In this document: positions 24,291 through 34,692 of the stretch, in pieces
Position numbering within the stretch: position 1 is the first letter of the stretch
Layout of the letters: each line of letters opens with the position of its first letter
Program-made: the position numbers and the translations under genes
NCBI GenBank assembly: GCA_037957365.1
Contig: JARHVA010000001.1
Location: 11,851,501-11,915,500, forward strand
Source: Torreya grandis
Taxonomy: Eukaryota; Streptophyta; Pinopsida; Cupressales; Taxaceae
Reading direction: 5' to 3'
DNA: 64,000 nt
The notes under the pieces: model-generated
Told to the model about the DNA's origin: nothing
What the model saw: the letters and a program-made list of their open reading frames with translations, nothing else
Database searches by the model: none

Positions 24291-24599
24291 TATATTTTGA
24301 TGACCACTTCACTTTTTATGATGCTTCATCTTCTTCCATGCCTTCTTCTTCTTCTTTTGATGATTCATCACCTCCTCTTGAGGATTTATTTTTTTAGGAG
24401 ATAGTTTAGGAAATTATTGAGGAGTTTATATAGGTTGAATATCCTATTCACACTAATGTTACCACTATGCCTAGGTAGGCTTGTATTAAAAATTTTGAGG
24501 CAGTACCTTTCATATAGGATCTTCCATCCACTCAACATTGTCATGCACATTATAAAAGTACTGGACTTTTATGTCAGACATTCTATAGGGATCCATAGC

Positions 24600-25240
24600 C
24601 TTTTTCATAGGTTCATGGGATACAAGAGTGGGATGATGTGATGATAGATGAGTATTATTCTTTGATAAGGAATCGTACTTGGGATTTGGTCACTCTTCCT
24701 AAGGGAAGAAAGTTGGTTAGGTGCAAGTGTATTTACCACACCAAATATGCAATTGATGGGTCCATTGATAAGTATAAGGCACATCTTGTTGTAAATAAAT
24801 TATCGTAGCTTGAAGGTATTGACTACTCTTACAATTTTATGCCTATTACCAAGATGGATTTTGTTCACCTTGTATATGTTATTGTTGCATCATAGGTCAG
24901 GCCATTGTATTAGATGGACATTAAGAGTACCTTCTTGCTTAGAGACTTGCATGAGGAAATCTATATGGAGCAGCTTGTTGGGTTTGTTCATGATTCTTTT
25001 TTTATTTGTTGACTTAGGAGGTCTCTTTACGGTCACAAACAAGCCCCTTCGGCTTGGTATGAGAAGATGGATTCATTTCTTCTATTCACTAAATTTTTTC
25101 ACTTCCACTATGATCCCATAGTGTATATTCAACATATTGGGTAGGATATTATTGTAATGGTCTTGTACGTTCATGATCTACTTATTATAGGCAGCTCCTC
25201 ATCTTAGATTTAGGGTATCTAGAAAGTACTTTTAGCATAG
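24600..25240 (+). pseudogene. Copia-A reverse transcriptase remnant
   Basis: Motifs seen are RNRTWDLVTLPKGRKLVRCK, YKAHLVVNK, GIDYSYNFMPI, MDIKSTFLLRDLHEEIYMEQ and RRSLYGHKQAPSAWYEKMDSF. The catalytic box reads VMVLYVHDLLII, so YVDD has become YVHD. Several in-frame stops (for example after MPI-region Leu codons) confirm that it is inactive. Confidence 0.88.
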
Positions 25241-25439
25241 TTTGATATGATAGATCTTGGTATTTTGCATTTCTTCCTTGGTTTATATATTTCATAGTCA
25301 AATACAAAGATTTATTTGAGTCAGTAGAAGTACACCCTTGATATTCTTCAATATTTTGGCACGGTTGAGTGTAAGCTAAGTCCTCCTTTTATGTCTAGAG
25401 TGACTCTCACTACCACTTATTCTACTCCACTTTGTGATC

Positions 25440-26095
25440 CTACATTGTATAGGTAAATGGCTGAAAGTCTTATGTATTTGACCTATACTCACCCTAACAT
25501 TTAATTTACAATTGAGCTTGTATCTAGGTTTTCACCTACCCCTCATGATAGTCATTGGTAGGCTAACAATAAGATTTTATGATATCTATTAGGCACTACT
25601 CATTTAGAATTACACTACACTAGGGTTTCTACTCAGTTGGCTGAGTATAGTGATTTAGATTGGGTAGGTTCTTTTAATGATAGGTATTCTATTTATGGTT
25701 ACATATTTTGTCTTGGTTTTTCACCTATTACTTGGTTATACAATAAGTAGCAGGCTATTTCACTTTCATCTATAAAGGCTAAGTATAGGGTAGTAGTTAT
25801 AGGGAGTCAGTAAGTACTTTGGCTTCATCAGTTATTGATAGAATTTGGATTCATGTAAGATTCACCTATTGTACTTTGGTGTGACAACTAGAGTGTAATT
25901 CAAATATCCCATAACCTAGTTGAGCACCAATGGACCAAGCACATTGAGTTACATATGCACTTCATTCATTAGCACATTCAGGATGGAATTTTTAGTTTAG
26001 AGTACATTCCAACTCAGTAACAAGTTGTAGACATCTTCATGAAGCCTTTTACATCACCTTATTTCTTTGAGTTGCATGACATTCTTTGGGTTTTA
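25440..26095 (+). pseudogene. Copia-A RNase H remnant
   Basis: The frame carries AESLMYLTYTHPNI, LLGTTHLELHYT, YSDLDWVGSFNDRYSIYGY (catalytic Asp region), KAKYRVV for the usual EAEY, LWCDN (Asp) and EHQWTKHIELHMHFI, ending with KPFTSPYFFELHDILWV. The order and spacing match the copia RNase H that completes pol. Stops occur throughout. Confidence 0.87.
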
Positions 26096-26250
26096 TAATT
26101 TATCTTATATGGGTGTTTGTGAAGACATATTCCTTCTTCATTTCAAGGATACATATTGTACATAAGTACCTTATCAAGCCTAGTTTGAGGATTCATACTA
26201 TGGATATGTCACTATTTATTTTTCGGTTATTATTAACCCCTAGCTTCACT

Positions 26251-26260
26251 TGAGGATGGG
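26251..26260 (+). other. Copia-A polypurine tract
   Basis: TGAGGATGGG directly precedes the 3' LTR start TGTTAGAGTA. It is a typical second-strand primer position. Confidence 0.75.
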
Positions 26261-26546
26261 TGTTAGAGTATGTATTTATCATGTTTTTTAATCTATTAGA
26301 TAGGTATTTCATCCTTTTACTAGCTTTTCCTATGTGAGGATTTATCCCAAATTGCTTAATTAGGCTAGTTCTTTATTTTGCATTGCCTACTTATGTAATA
26401 GCTTCTTATTGTACTAGATCTTATTATGAATAATGATTTGACTTACATTATTTTGCATCTCACCTATTTGTAGCTTCTTGTGTGATGTTTTTTGTTGATA
26501 ACTCTTCAAATCTTGGCTTCTTGGAATGTTATTACCATTCCTAAAA
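26261..26546 (+). mobile_element. Copia-A 3' LTR
   Basis: 286 bp, same length as the 5' copy, with the terminal CCTAACA mutated to CCTAAAA. It is followed by the TSD TATTA at 26547-26551. Confidence 0.93.
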
Positions 26547-26577
26547 TATTAAATTTTTAAATACATATTGCTTATCA

Positions 26578-27300
26578 CAAGGTACTCTCCAAACAATCAC
26601 ACTACCAATCTTCGTCTAAAGTTGATGTTGCCAAAAAGTGAACTTGTGCAAGTTTGTTGGTAATGATTCACTCACATGGGCCACTCAAATTTAAAAATTA
26701 TTTGATCTACATCAAACTCCATGTTCGCAAAAGGTGGTCATGGCCTCTTTGTATCTGGAACTTGAACAATTCATTTGGTATCGATAGTTGTGTGCTCAAA
26801 ATAAAAATAAGGGTCTCTTAGTTTTCTAATCTATATTTTTGTAGGAGCTTCAATTCCACTATCAAAATAATGTCTCAAAAAACTACTTCAACCAGGTATC
26901 CAAACTATGCCAAATAAGGACTATAAAGGATTATATTCATTAACTTTAGAATCTCTTCTTACATGTGGTGGACATCATTGAGAAAAATCTGACTGGCTTA
27001 TTTTTGGGTGGCTTCAATGATAACATCCAATTGCAGGTTTGAAAATTTAGTCCTAGTTCAGTATCTTAAGGCATACCAAGGTCATGCATGGTATAAGAAA
27101 AATATCTGATCAAATAAAGACCTTTCTGATCAAATAAAGACCTTTTACTAATGTCGGTGATTTCACTTTCCCAACACCATCATTTTCTCAACCTACTAGA
27201 TTGACCCCTTAGCAAACTGAGGAGAAGCATGGAAAAGGTTTGTCTTTTGGTTAAATGGAGCAAAGGACATCACTGTGTTGAAAATAATTTTTTTCAAATA
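26578..27300 (+). pseudogene. Chromo-A gag remnant
   Basis: Across several frames the sequence matches Chromo-B gag: NDSLTWATQI-like start, LHQTPCSQKVVMASLYLE, LEQFIWYR and SWSIFVEELQFHY, and then VDIIEKNLTGLFLGGFNDN. This is the retrotransposon gag capsid core. A 21-bp duplication (GATCAAATAAAGACCTTTCT) at about 27105-27145 and multiple stops break it. Confidence 0.82.
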
Positions 27301-27399
27301 AAGGTTTCAATGAGGATGACAAAGATGTTGAGGCCTCAAGTGTAGGTTTGGATGAATCTAAATATTCTCAACCTATTATTTTCTATCATACACTTTTAG

Positions 27400-27800
27400 G
27401 TATTATTACTCCTCAAACTCTTAAGGTGGTGGGTTTCCTCAAGAAACAAAAGGTGACTATGTTTATTGTCTCAAGGAGTACATAGAACTTCATCAACAAT
27501 AAGTTGGCTACTCATTTGGACTATTTTATTTACTCATCTCTAGAATTTTAGGTCATGATTATAGATGGTGGTACTATAAATTATTCTAGAAGATCCCATA
27601 GCATTAAGATTACTATAGGAGACTACATGTTATATTTTCCTATGTTTTTTATTCCGATTGGAGGGACTAACATTATTCTATGAGTGTAATGGATCACCAC
27701 TTTGGGCACTACTAAGATTAATTTTTAGGAACTATTCATTTGCTTGTATTCAAAAGGCAGTACATTTAAACTAAGTGGATTACAAGCTAAATCTCCATAA
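27400..27800 (+). pseudogene. Chromo-A protease remnant
   Basis: The frame has LKVVGFLKKQKVTMFIVSRS, the usual lead into the protease with the catalytic DSG (here SRS) lost, then NFINNKLATHLDYF and VMIIDGGTINYS. The same order is seen in Chromo-B at 39600-40000. Many stops are present. Confidence 0.7.
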
Positions 27801-28019
27801 CTTGTTAGTTCCAATCAAATGATGAAGATTCTCATTAAATGTGTTGAAGTATTTATGGCAAGATTTTTTTCCATAAAGGTTCAACCAACCAAGAATTATA
27901 CCCATCCTAATTTATAAATAGTGTCGGATGACCATTATTTTATTTTTGGTGATATGCCAAAAGGACTTCCACCAACATGAGCACATGATCATGCCATCAG
28001 ACTACTTCCCATAATTACA

Positions 28020-28640
28020 TCACCCAACATCAGACCCTATAGGTATGCTTATGCTCAAAAGATAGAATTAAAAAGATGGTATAGGAGATGTTAGAGGTAG
28101 GAACCATATGATATAGTTAAAGTGAATATTTATCCCCAGTGTTCATAGTGTTGAAGAAGGATGAAACTTGGAGGATGTGCCCAAACTATAGAGAACTCAA
28201 TAATTACACCATCAAAGATAAGTTTCCCAATCTAGTAATTGATGATTTACTAAATGAATTACATGGTGTTGTTTATTTTATCATCACTCTGAATATCATC
28301 ATATTTGAATCCATGAAGAGGACATACCTAAAATAGCTTTCAAAAATAATGAAATCCATTATGAGTTTAAGGTCATGTTTTTTCAACTCACAAATGCACC
28401 ATATACATTTTAGAGTTTGATGAATATTGTTTTCAGGCCATTTTTGAGAAAGTTTATATTTGTGTTTTTTTATCACATCCTTATTTGAAACAAAATTTGG
28501 GAAAACCATTTGAATCATGTGAAATAAGTACCCTCAATTCTTGAATAACATCATCTTTATGCCAAACCTTTCAAATGTGATTTTGGCATTTGAGAGGTAG
28601 ATTAATTGGGTCATATTATTTCACATGAAGGATTGAAATT
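28020..28640 (+). pseudogene. Chromo-A reverse transcriptase remnant
   Basis: It begins with the linker SPNIRPYRYAYAQKIE and then MFIVLKKDETWRMCPNYREL with NNYTIKDKFPNLVIDDLLNE (28139-28260). The Asp-containing palm motif near 28290 and the box F-DDILI are degenerate (FVFFYHILI). The C-terminal EHHLYAKPFKCDFG and GHIISHEG-like parts are recognisable to about 28630. It is a clear Ty3/gypsy RT but inactive. Confidence 0.85.
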
Positions 28641-28679
28641 TTATCCTAAAATATCCAAATGATGATGGAGTGGCAAGAT

Positions 28680-29250
28680 CCCAAGACCCTCAATAACCTC
28701 TGGGAATTTATGGGGCTAACTAGTTATTATCATAGGATTGTCAAAAATTATGGTAGCATCACATCCCCACTCATATCCTTGTTGAATAAAGAATCATCAT
28801 AGTGGATTGATATAGCTACCAAAGCATATGAATAGCTAAAAATGGCTATGCACCACTCTAATTTTGGCTATACCTAATTTTTGTAAAACTTTTATTATGG
28901 AATGTGATGCATTAAGATATGGCATGGGGGTTGTACTCATGCAATAAGGCAGATCACTTGCATTTGAGAGTTTCCTATAGAAACAATATGCTCAATCCAA
29001 TCTATGAGAAAGAGATTATGGATATTTTATATGCGTTCAAGTAATGGAGAGCTTATATGATGATTCATCACTTTCAATAAAGACTGATCATGATTATCTC
29101 AAATATTTTTTAGAATGATGATTGTCTTCTAAATAAAAATAAAAATGGGTGACTAAAATGTTAAAATATGATTTTGAAATAGTCTAAAAGAAGGGAAAAT
29201 AGAATGTCATGGTAGATGCGCTATCCTAGAGGGATGAATTAGTTGAGGAT
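28680..29250 (+). pseudogene. Chromo-A RNase H remnant
   Basis: The frame shows LNNLWEFMGLTSYYHRIVKN, SPLISLLNKE, MECDALRYGMGVVLMQ (first Asp) and a decayed end VDALS-RDEL near 29210-29240. It follows RT as expected for Ty3/gypsy pol. Confidence 0.8.
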
Positions 29251-29329
29251 TTGTTATGCGCAATGACCATTTGGTAGGGAGATTGGCTAGAGGAAGTAAG
29301 ATCAAAATGGGAGAATGATAGTACTACCC

Positions 29330-30160
29330 ATAATTTGACTCAAAATATTCATCGGGGTTATGGGTGATTTATAAATTTTACATGGAATTGGAATGCATTA
29401 TGGTATAAAGATAGATTATATCTCTATAATAATTTTATCCTCAAACCTAAAAACTTTCAGGAACTTCATACATCTCCAATAGGAGGTCACTCAATATTTT
29501 TGAAAACATATCATAGAATCAAGTAAGATTTATTTTGGGAAGGACTCAAGGGGGATGTCCAAAAATGTGTGTTTAAATTCAGGGTATGTTAACAGAACAA
29601 AGGTGAAACCATTAAGATCCTAGGTATTTTGTAGCCTTTATCCATACTTAACCAATGTTGGGAGGAGGTTTCCATGGATTTTAACACTATGTTACCATGG
29701 TCTGAGGGTAAAAGTGTTATCATGGTAATTATGGATCGACTCACTAAGTATGTTCATTTTTATTCCTTATCATATCCATTTGTTGACTATACATTAACTT
29801 CTAATTTTCTAGATACAATTCAGAAATTGCATGGTACTCCAAAGATCATTGTAAGTGATCAAGATCACATAATTACTAGTAATTTTTGAACTAAATTATT
29901 TGTAAGTTTAGGCATCCAGTTAACTCAGATATCATCCTCAATCTAATGTAAAAATAGAGGTATTCAACAAATGTCTATAAGGGTATCTATGTTGTTTTGT
30001 TTCTAACAAATAGGATAAATGGGTTCATTGGATGCACTGTTGAATGGTGGTATAATACATGTGTTCATAGTTCATCCAAAATATCTCCCTTTGTGGCCTT
30101 GTATGGATATCACCCCATCCATCACTTCAACCTTGAAGATCCATCATAAGGTTTGATTTG
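29330..30160 (+). pseudogene. Chromo-A integrase remnant
   Basis: The H2C2 zinc domain reads HTSPIGGHSIFLKTYHRIK, then a decayed Cys pair. The core in the open frame 29674-29889 is preceded by VSMDF (D), with MVIMDRLTKYVHFYSLSYPF and IIVSDQDHIITSNF (second D). The catalytic Glu region is decayed. The C-terminal SWWYNT and PFVALYGYHP similarity ends near 30150. Confidence 0.85.
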
Positions 30161-30479
30161 TTAAGTAACACATTCACCATTAATAGGAGGTACTCACCGA
30201 TTTTTGAGAAAAAATAGCCATGACGTAGAATCAAATGAAGCAACAAGTGATCAACATTATAGTGAGTGGCATTTTGACATAGGTGATTGAGTCTTTATAT
30301 GATTATATCCATATAAGTAGATGTCTTTAAATAAATATAAAAAAGTTAAAAAGTTATCTCCTAAGTATTATGGCCCTTATCAGATCTTGTAAAAAATTAT
30401 TAGTGTGGCCTACAAGCTAGAATTCTCCCAGTTCACTCGCACACATCTAGTATTCCATATATATTACCTAAAGAAGGTA

Positions 30480-30690
30480 GTTGGACACAAAGTTTATACT
30501 CAAATTGATTTACCTAAATTTTATGCGGAAGGTAGGTGTATTATGGATCCTAAAGAGCCTTTAAACATGATCAAGTAACTACGGATCAGAGCAATTGAAG
30601 AGTATTTGATCAAATGGAATAATCTTCATTATGCATATGCAACATGGGATAATGAATCATTCCTAAAAAAACATCTGAGGTTGATTCAAT
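30480..30690 (+). pseudogene. Chromo-A chromodomain remnant
   Basis: After the integrase the frame gives RIRAIEEYLIKWNNLHYAYA, then TWDNESFLKKH. The EYLIKW and TWD/E patterns are hallmarks of the chromodomain at the end of chromoviral integrases, thought to direct insertion into heterochromatin. Chromo-B carries the same module on the opposite strand. Confidence 0.82.
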
Positions 30691-30709
30691 GTTGATAATA
30701 ATGTTTTTT

Positions 30710-30720
30710 GAAAGGGGAGG
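30710..30720 (+). other. Chromo-A polypurine tract
   Basis: GAAAGGGGAGG lies 4 bp before the 3' LTR start TGTTATGCCC at 30725. Confidence 0.8.
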
Positions 30721-30724
30721 TGCA

Positions 30725-30745
30725 TGTTATGCCCTTAACCTATGG
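30725..30745 (+). mobile_element. Chromo-A 3' LTR, first 21 bp
   Basis: TGTTATGCCCTTAACCTATGG matches the 5' end of the Chromo-B LTR (reverse complement of 61810-61827). The last five bases TATGG are the TSD of Chromo-B. The LTR resumes at 61833. Confidence 0.85.
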
Positions 30746-31020
30746 TGCAATGAAATTACTTAGATGATTCACAAAAATAGAATTATATATCATAGAATTA
30801 AGAACAAAATAAGCATATCCACAAAAGTAATTAGCGAAAGTGCAGAATACTTGATTTTGCCACTTCAAGGGGAAACCTCCATCACTTTGCAATAAGAACA
30901 TAATTTAAAATATGATGATTAAAACTAACCACTACCTCTTATATATACTCTACTTAGCCATGGTTATTCCATAGACTAACCATACTAAAAACATTGATAA
31001 ATGTTATAAGATAATATAGG
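30746..31020 (-). mobile_element. Chromo-B 3' LTR with its U3 start deleted
   Basis: Matches 61485 to about 61760 (TGCAATGAAATTACTTAG, AACCACTACCTCTTATATAT, AACCATACTAA). Compared with the 5' LTR it lacks about 70 bp at the minus-strand 5' end plus the polypurine tract, because the chromodomain is joined directly to the middle of U3 near 31020. Confidence 0.85.
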
Positions 31021-31210
31021 AACACTTCATCGTTCCATGTTGTATATTCAAAATGTAGGTTATTTCATTTGATCAAATACTCCTTATTCTCTCTAGTCTG
31101 CAATTGCTTAGTACACATGTGAAGGACCTCTTCAGGGTCTAGAATGACTCAACCCTCTTCATCCAATTTTGTTATCTTAGTTTAAGTGGAAAATATGTGT
31201 TTAATTACCT
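31021..31210 (-). pseudogene. Chromo-B chromodomain remnant
   Basis: On the minus strand the frames give EYLIK, a stop, NNLHFEYTTWNDEVF, which matches the Chromo-A chromodomain. It ends abruptly at the LTR junction, so its last residues were removed by the same deletion that removed the start of the LTR. Confidence 0.75.
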
Positions 31211-31499
31211 TCTTCAAGTAAGATACATGGAAAATTGGACATATGAGAGTGGATGGGAGCAATTTTAATTTATAAGCCACAATATCAATTTTATGCAAAA
31301 TCTAATAAGGGCCATAATACGTAGGTGACAGATTGTTATCCTTTTTATTTTACTTCAGAGACATCTAAATATATGGATAAAGACACACAAAAACCCAATC
31401 ACTTATATCAAAATTCCTCTCATTATGGTGTTGGTTTACTTGTTGTTTCATTTTATTTTGTGTCATTGCTAAATTCTCTTGCAAACTCGTTAGTTCTTC

Positions 31500-32330
31500 C
31501 TATTGATGGTGAATTTTTTCCTCAATAGCTCAAACCTTGGGATGTACCATCAATGAAGAAGTTATTGATGGAGGTTCATACCCATATAATCCCACAAAAG
31601 GAAACATTTTGGAAGAAGTGGGAAAAGAAGTGTTATACCACCATTCAGCAAGTGGTGGCCAATGAACCTATTTTTCTTGTTTGTCAAAAATAAAACAATG
31701 AAGATATCCTTCTAGACATAGGCTGACTACCTCTATTTTTCCATCAGATTGAGGATGATAGGATGATCTATGATCCAACTAGGTGCCTAAACATGCAAAC
31801 AATTTAGTTCAAAAATTACTAGTAAATATGGAATCTCGGTAACTTATAATGATCTTTGGAGTAACATGAAATTTAAAAATTTTATTAATAAAAGTAGAAG
31901 CTATTGTATTGGAAATAAATGGTTATGATAAGGAACAAAAATGAGCATACTTGGTGAGTCAATCCAAAAATACCATGATAACATTTTTACCCTCAAACCA
32001 TGGTAACCCAGTAATGAAATCCATGGAAACCTCCTCCTAATGATGGCTAGGTATGGATAAAGGTTGTAAAATACCTAGGGTCTTAATGGTTTTACCTTTG
32101 TTCTATTGACATACCATGCATTCAGCCACATATTTCTTGGCATCCCCCCTGAGTCCTTTCCAAAAAAAATATTGTTTGATTCTATGATATGTTTTCAAAA
32201 ATTTTGAGTGACCTCCTAATGGAAATGCATGAAGTTCCTAAAGGATTTTAGTTTTGAGGAGAAAATGCTTAAAAATGTATAATTTATTTTTATACCATAA
32301 TGTGTTCCCCTTCTATGTAAATTTTTCAAC
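31500..32330 (-). pseudogene. Chromo-B integrase remnant
   Basis: The complement of 32310-31500 parallels Chromo-A 29340-30150 block by block: ELHAFPLGGHSKFLKTYHRI, the Cys region, then VSMDFITGLPWFEGKNVIMV and a decayed second Asp region. It is heavily broken. Confidence 0.78.
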
Positions 32331-32379
32331 TCCCCCAAAATCCTACTAAATATTTTGAATGAAATCATGGGTAACATTG

Positions 32380-32994
32380 TCATGCTCCCATTTTGATCTT
32401 ACTTCCTCTAACCAATCTAACTGCCAAATAGTCATTGCACATAACAATGCTCAATTGATTCATTCTTCCAGAATAGTGCATCTACCACCACATTATGTTT
32501 TCCTTTCTCATAGAATATTTAAAATCATAGCCTAACATTTTAGTAACCCATTTTTGTTTTTATTTAAATGAAAATCATTGTTCTAAAAATTATTTGAGGC
32601 TATCATGATCAGTCTTTACCTAAAAGTGATGACCCATTAGATAAGGTCTCCATTGCTTGAGTACATGCAAAATAGCCATCATTGATTTCTCATACATTAG
32701 TTTGAGCCTATTTTTCCCCTTAAATTATTGAATTTAAAATGCCAATGGCCTACCTTATTACATGATTATAGCTCCCATGCCATATCTTGATGTGTCACAC
32801 TCCACAATAATGTTTTTAAAAAAAATTGAAGTAGCCAAAACTAGAATTGTGAAAATAGTCACCTTAAATTGTTCAAACACCTTAGTAGATAAATCATTCC
32901 ATTGGAAGGAGTATTTATTTAACAAAGAGGTGAGTGGGATTGAAATGCTACCATAATTTTTTACAAACCTACAATAGTAACCAGTTAGCCCCAA
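32380..32994 (-). pseudogene. Chromo-B RNase H remnant
   Basis: The open frame 32994-32758 reads MGLTGYYCRFVKNYGSISIP, LTSLLNKYSFQWND and IIVECDTSRYGMGAIIM (catalytic Asp in ECD). Decayed similarity to the rest of RNase H continues to about 32400 (NVVVDAL near 32480). Confidence 0.85.
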
Positions 32995-33892
32995 AAATCC
33001 TCGAAGGTTCTTTGGGGTCTTGGGAACCTACCACTCCATCATCACTTGGATTTTTTAAGGATCAACTTTCACTCCATGTGAAAAAATATGACCCAATTAA
33101 TCTGCCTCGTGGATACCAAAATTACATTCGGAAGGTTTGGCATAAATTTGATGTTGTTCCAAAATTGAAAGCACTTGTTTCATATGCTTCAAATGGTCAT
33201 CCAAATTTTTCTTGTAGATGAGGATATCATCAAAAAACATGAATACAAAATTTATCACAAATGGATAAAACATAATATTCATCGAACTATGAAATGTAGA
33301 TGGTGCATTTGTGAGGCCAAAAGGCATGACCATAAATTCATAATGGCCTTCATGATTGTTGAAAGTTGTTTTAGGTATGTCCTTATTATGGATTTGAAAC
33401 TGATGATACCCAAAATAAATGTCTAACTTGGTAAAATAAATAACACCATCCAATTCATATAGAAAACCATCGATTATTGGAATAAGAAACTTATATTTGA
33501 TGGTACACTTGTTTAGTTCTTTATAGTTTGGGCACATCCTCCAAGTGTCATCCTTCTTCTACACCATGACCACAATAGAGGAATATTCACTTTAACTATG
33601 TCAAATGATTCCTACCTCCAACATATCTTGTATCATATTTTCAATTTCACTCTTATGGGCATAGGGATACCTATAGATTTTGATGTTGGGTGATGTTCTT
33701 TTCAAAATGAGCTTGATGGCATGATCATGTGTGCAGCTTGGAGGAAGTCCTTTTGGCATGTCACCAAAAACAACATAATGATCATCCAACACCTTTTTCA
33801 AATCAGGATGTGTAGACTCTTTGGTTGAACCTATATCCATAAATCCCTCGGCACCTTTTCTAAGAATATTCATCATCTGATGGGAACTAACC
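32995..33892 (-). pseudogene. Chromo-B reverse transcriptase (best-preserved chromoviral RT here)
   Basis: The linker 33876-33601 reads DHYVVFGDMPKGLPPSCTHD, HAIKLI and SPNIKIYRYPYAHKSEIENM. The open frame 33537-33097 has CPNYKELNKCTIKYKFLIPI, TKLDIYFGYHQFQIH (Asp of motif A), MPFGLTNAPSTFHSSMN and FMFFDDILIYKKNLDDHLKH with an intact F-DD box, ending CNFGIHEAD. One stop separates linker and RT. Protease lies beyond the Copia-B insertion at 39600. Confidence 0.9.
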
Positions 33893-33910
33893 AGTTATGG
33901 AGATTTAGCC

Positions 33911-33915
33911 TATAA
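33911..33915 (+). repeat. Copia-B left target-site duplication
   Basis: TATAA directly left of the LTR, repeated at 39595-39599. Confidence 0.9.
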
Positions 33916-34620
33916 TGTTGGGGGATCAAACCAACAATAGATTACAATTGTGACAGCAATAAACGCGGAATTAAGTCAAATTGACAAGTAATTAGAATGA
34001 TAATAGCAAGAACAAGAGCTACAAGAAAACACTCTGAAAACTTGTATTAACAAACTCTTTACAAAAGGAATACAATTGAAGAAAGCTTCTTTCTTCCACA
34101 CCTCTCCTAGATGTATAGATCTCTCAATAGATCTCTATTCATCAAGAGCTATCTCTCTCAAGAACAATCAACTCCAACAAGCCTGGATTGATTCAATTCT
34201 GTATTGTTCTTCTACAATTACCAATTCTTCTACAATACTTAATAAGCTAGGAAGATCTAATTCTTCATATAGAATTAGGAGACTTGAGCATGTACTTCCA
34301 ACAAATAGTTAAACCACTTAAACAAGGGCTCTAAAAATAGTAATGTCAATAATAGAGATGCGAGCTTGAGTCTACAACTCAAACTTATCATGCAAACACT
34401 CGCTTTTGTCCATAGAAATAGCTTTCTGGACACGCAGGTAACCGACGTCGGTTCCTGCTGCTTGTCTGTGATCGCTGTCGGCTGACCTTCTGCCGACGTC
34501 AGCGTCTCTATAACTACCTGTGACCGCCATCGGTCACTCCTGACCGACGCCAGTATCTGTGTAGACCTGAACCTAATAATGAATGCTCCTTGGTGAAGTT
34601 TTTAGCTCCACACCCTAACA
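33916..34620 (-). mobile_element. Copia-B 3' LTR
   Basis: In + strand view it runs from TGTTGGGGGATC to CACCCTAACA. On the minus strand it starts TGTTAGGGTGTGGAG. The part near 34440-34560, which is U3 on the minus strand, carries four GACGTC-centred palindromic units. Confidence 0.95.
34440..34560. repeat. Palindromic ACCGACGTCGGT-type repeats in Copia-B LTR (left copy)
   Basis: Units at 34441 (ACCGACGTCGGT), 34492 (GCCGACGTCAGC), 34523 (ACCGCCATCGGT) and 34543 (ACCGACGCCAGT), separated by CTGTGT/CCTG-type spacers. The block is CG-rich in an AT-rich LTR. The right LTR has the same array at about 39414-39528. Confidence 0.85.
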
Positions 34621-34633
34621 ATCTCCCACTTGG
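34621..34633 (-). other. Copia-B polypurine tract
   Basis: On the minus strand CCAAGTGGGAGAT directly precedes the 3' LTR start TGTTAGGG. Confidence 0.8.
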
Positions 34634-34692
34634 AGATAAACAGCTGCACCAGTACCTGTACAGCAACATCTTCTAGCTCCTCCATCTTCAAC

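Larger units (their letters stand above)
20382..26546 (+). mobile_element. Complete but decayed Ty1/copia element (Copia-A)
   Basis: Two 286-bp LTRs begin TGTTAGAG and end CCTAACA or CCTAAAA. They flank a primer-binding site, a leader, gag, protease, integrase, RT, RNase H and a purine tract, in the Ty1/copia order (integrase before RT). Five-base repeats TATTA border it. The LTRs differ at roughly 45 of 286 positions by eye, so the insertion is old, which agrees with the many stops. It lies between AT-rich sequence and the truncated Chromo-A. Confidence 0.95.
26578..30745 (+). mobile_element. Chromodomain Ty3/gypsy element (Chromo-A), 5' truncated
   Basis: Gag, protease, RT, RNase H, integrase and a chromodomain follow in order on the + strand. 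A polypurine tract and the first 21 bp of the 3' LTR (30725-30745) come next. The rest of the LTR is at 61828-62158, displaced by Chromo-B. The 5' LTR and the first part of gag are absent: similarity to Chromo-B gag begins near 26578, and the sequence upstream is unrelated. Domain order with a C-terminal chromodomain places it among chromoviruses. Confidence 0.9.

Noticed and set aside
26578..30745. Integrated pararetrovirus (caulimovirid) as source of the RT
   Set aside because: Integrase, chromodomain, LTRs, polypurine tract and TSDs identify LTR retrotransposons. No movement-protein or coat pattern was seen.
34076..34312. Plus-strand 78-residue open frame found in both Copia-B LTRs (also at 39050-39286)
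   Set aside because: It is duplicated because the LTR is duplicated. It lies on the strand opposite the element's transcription and matches no family.
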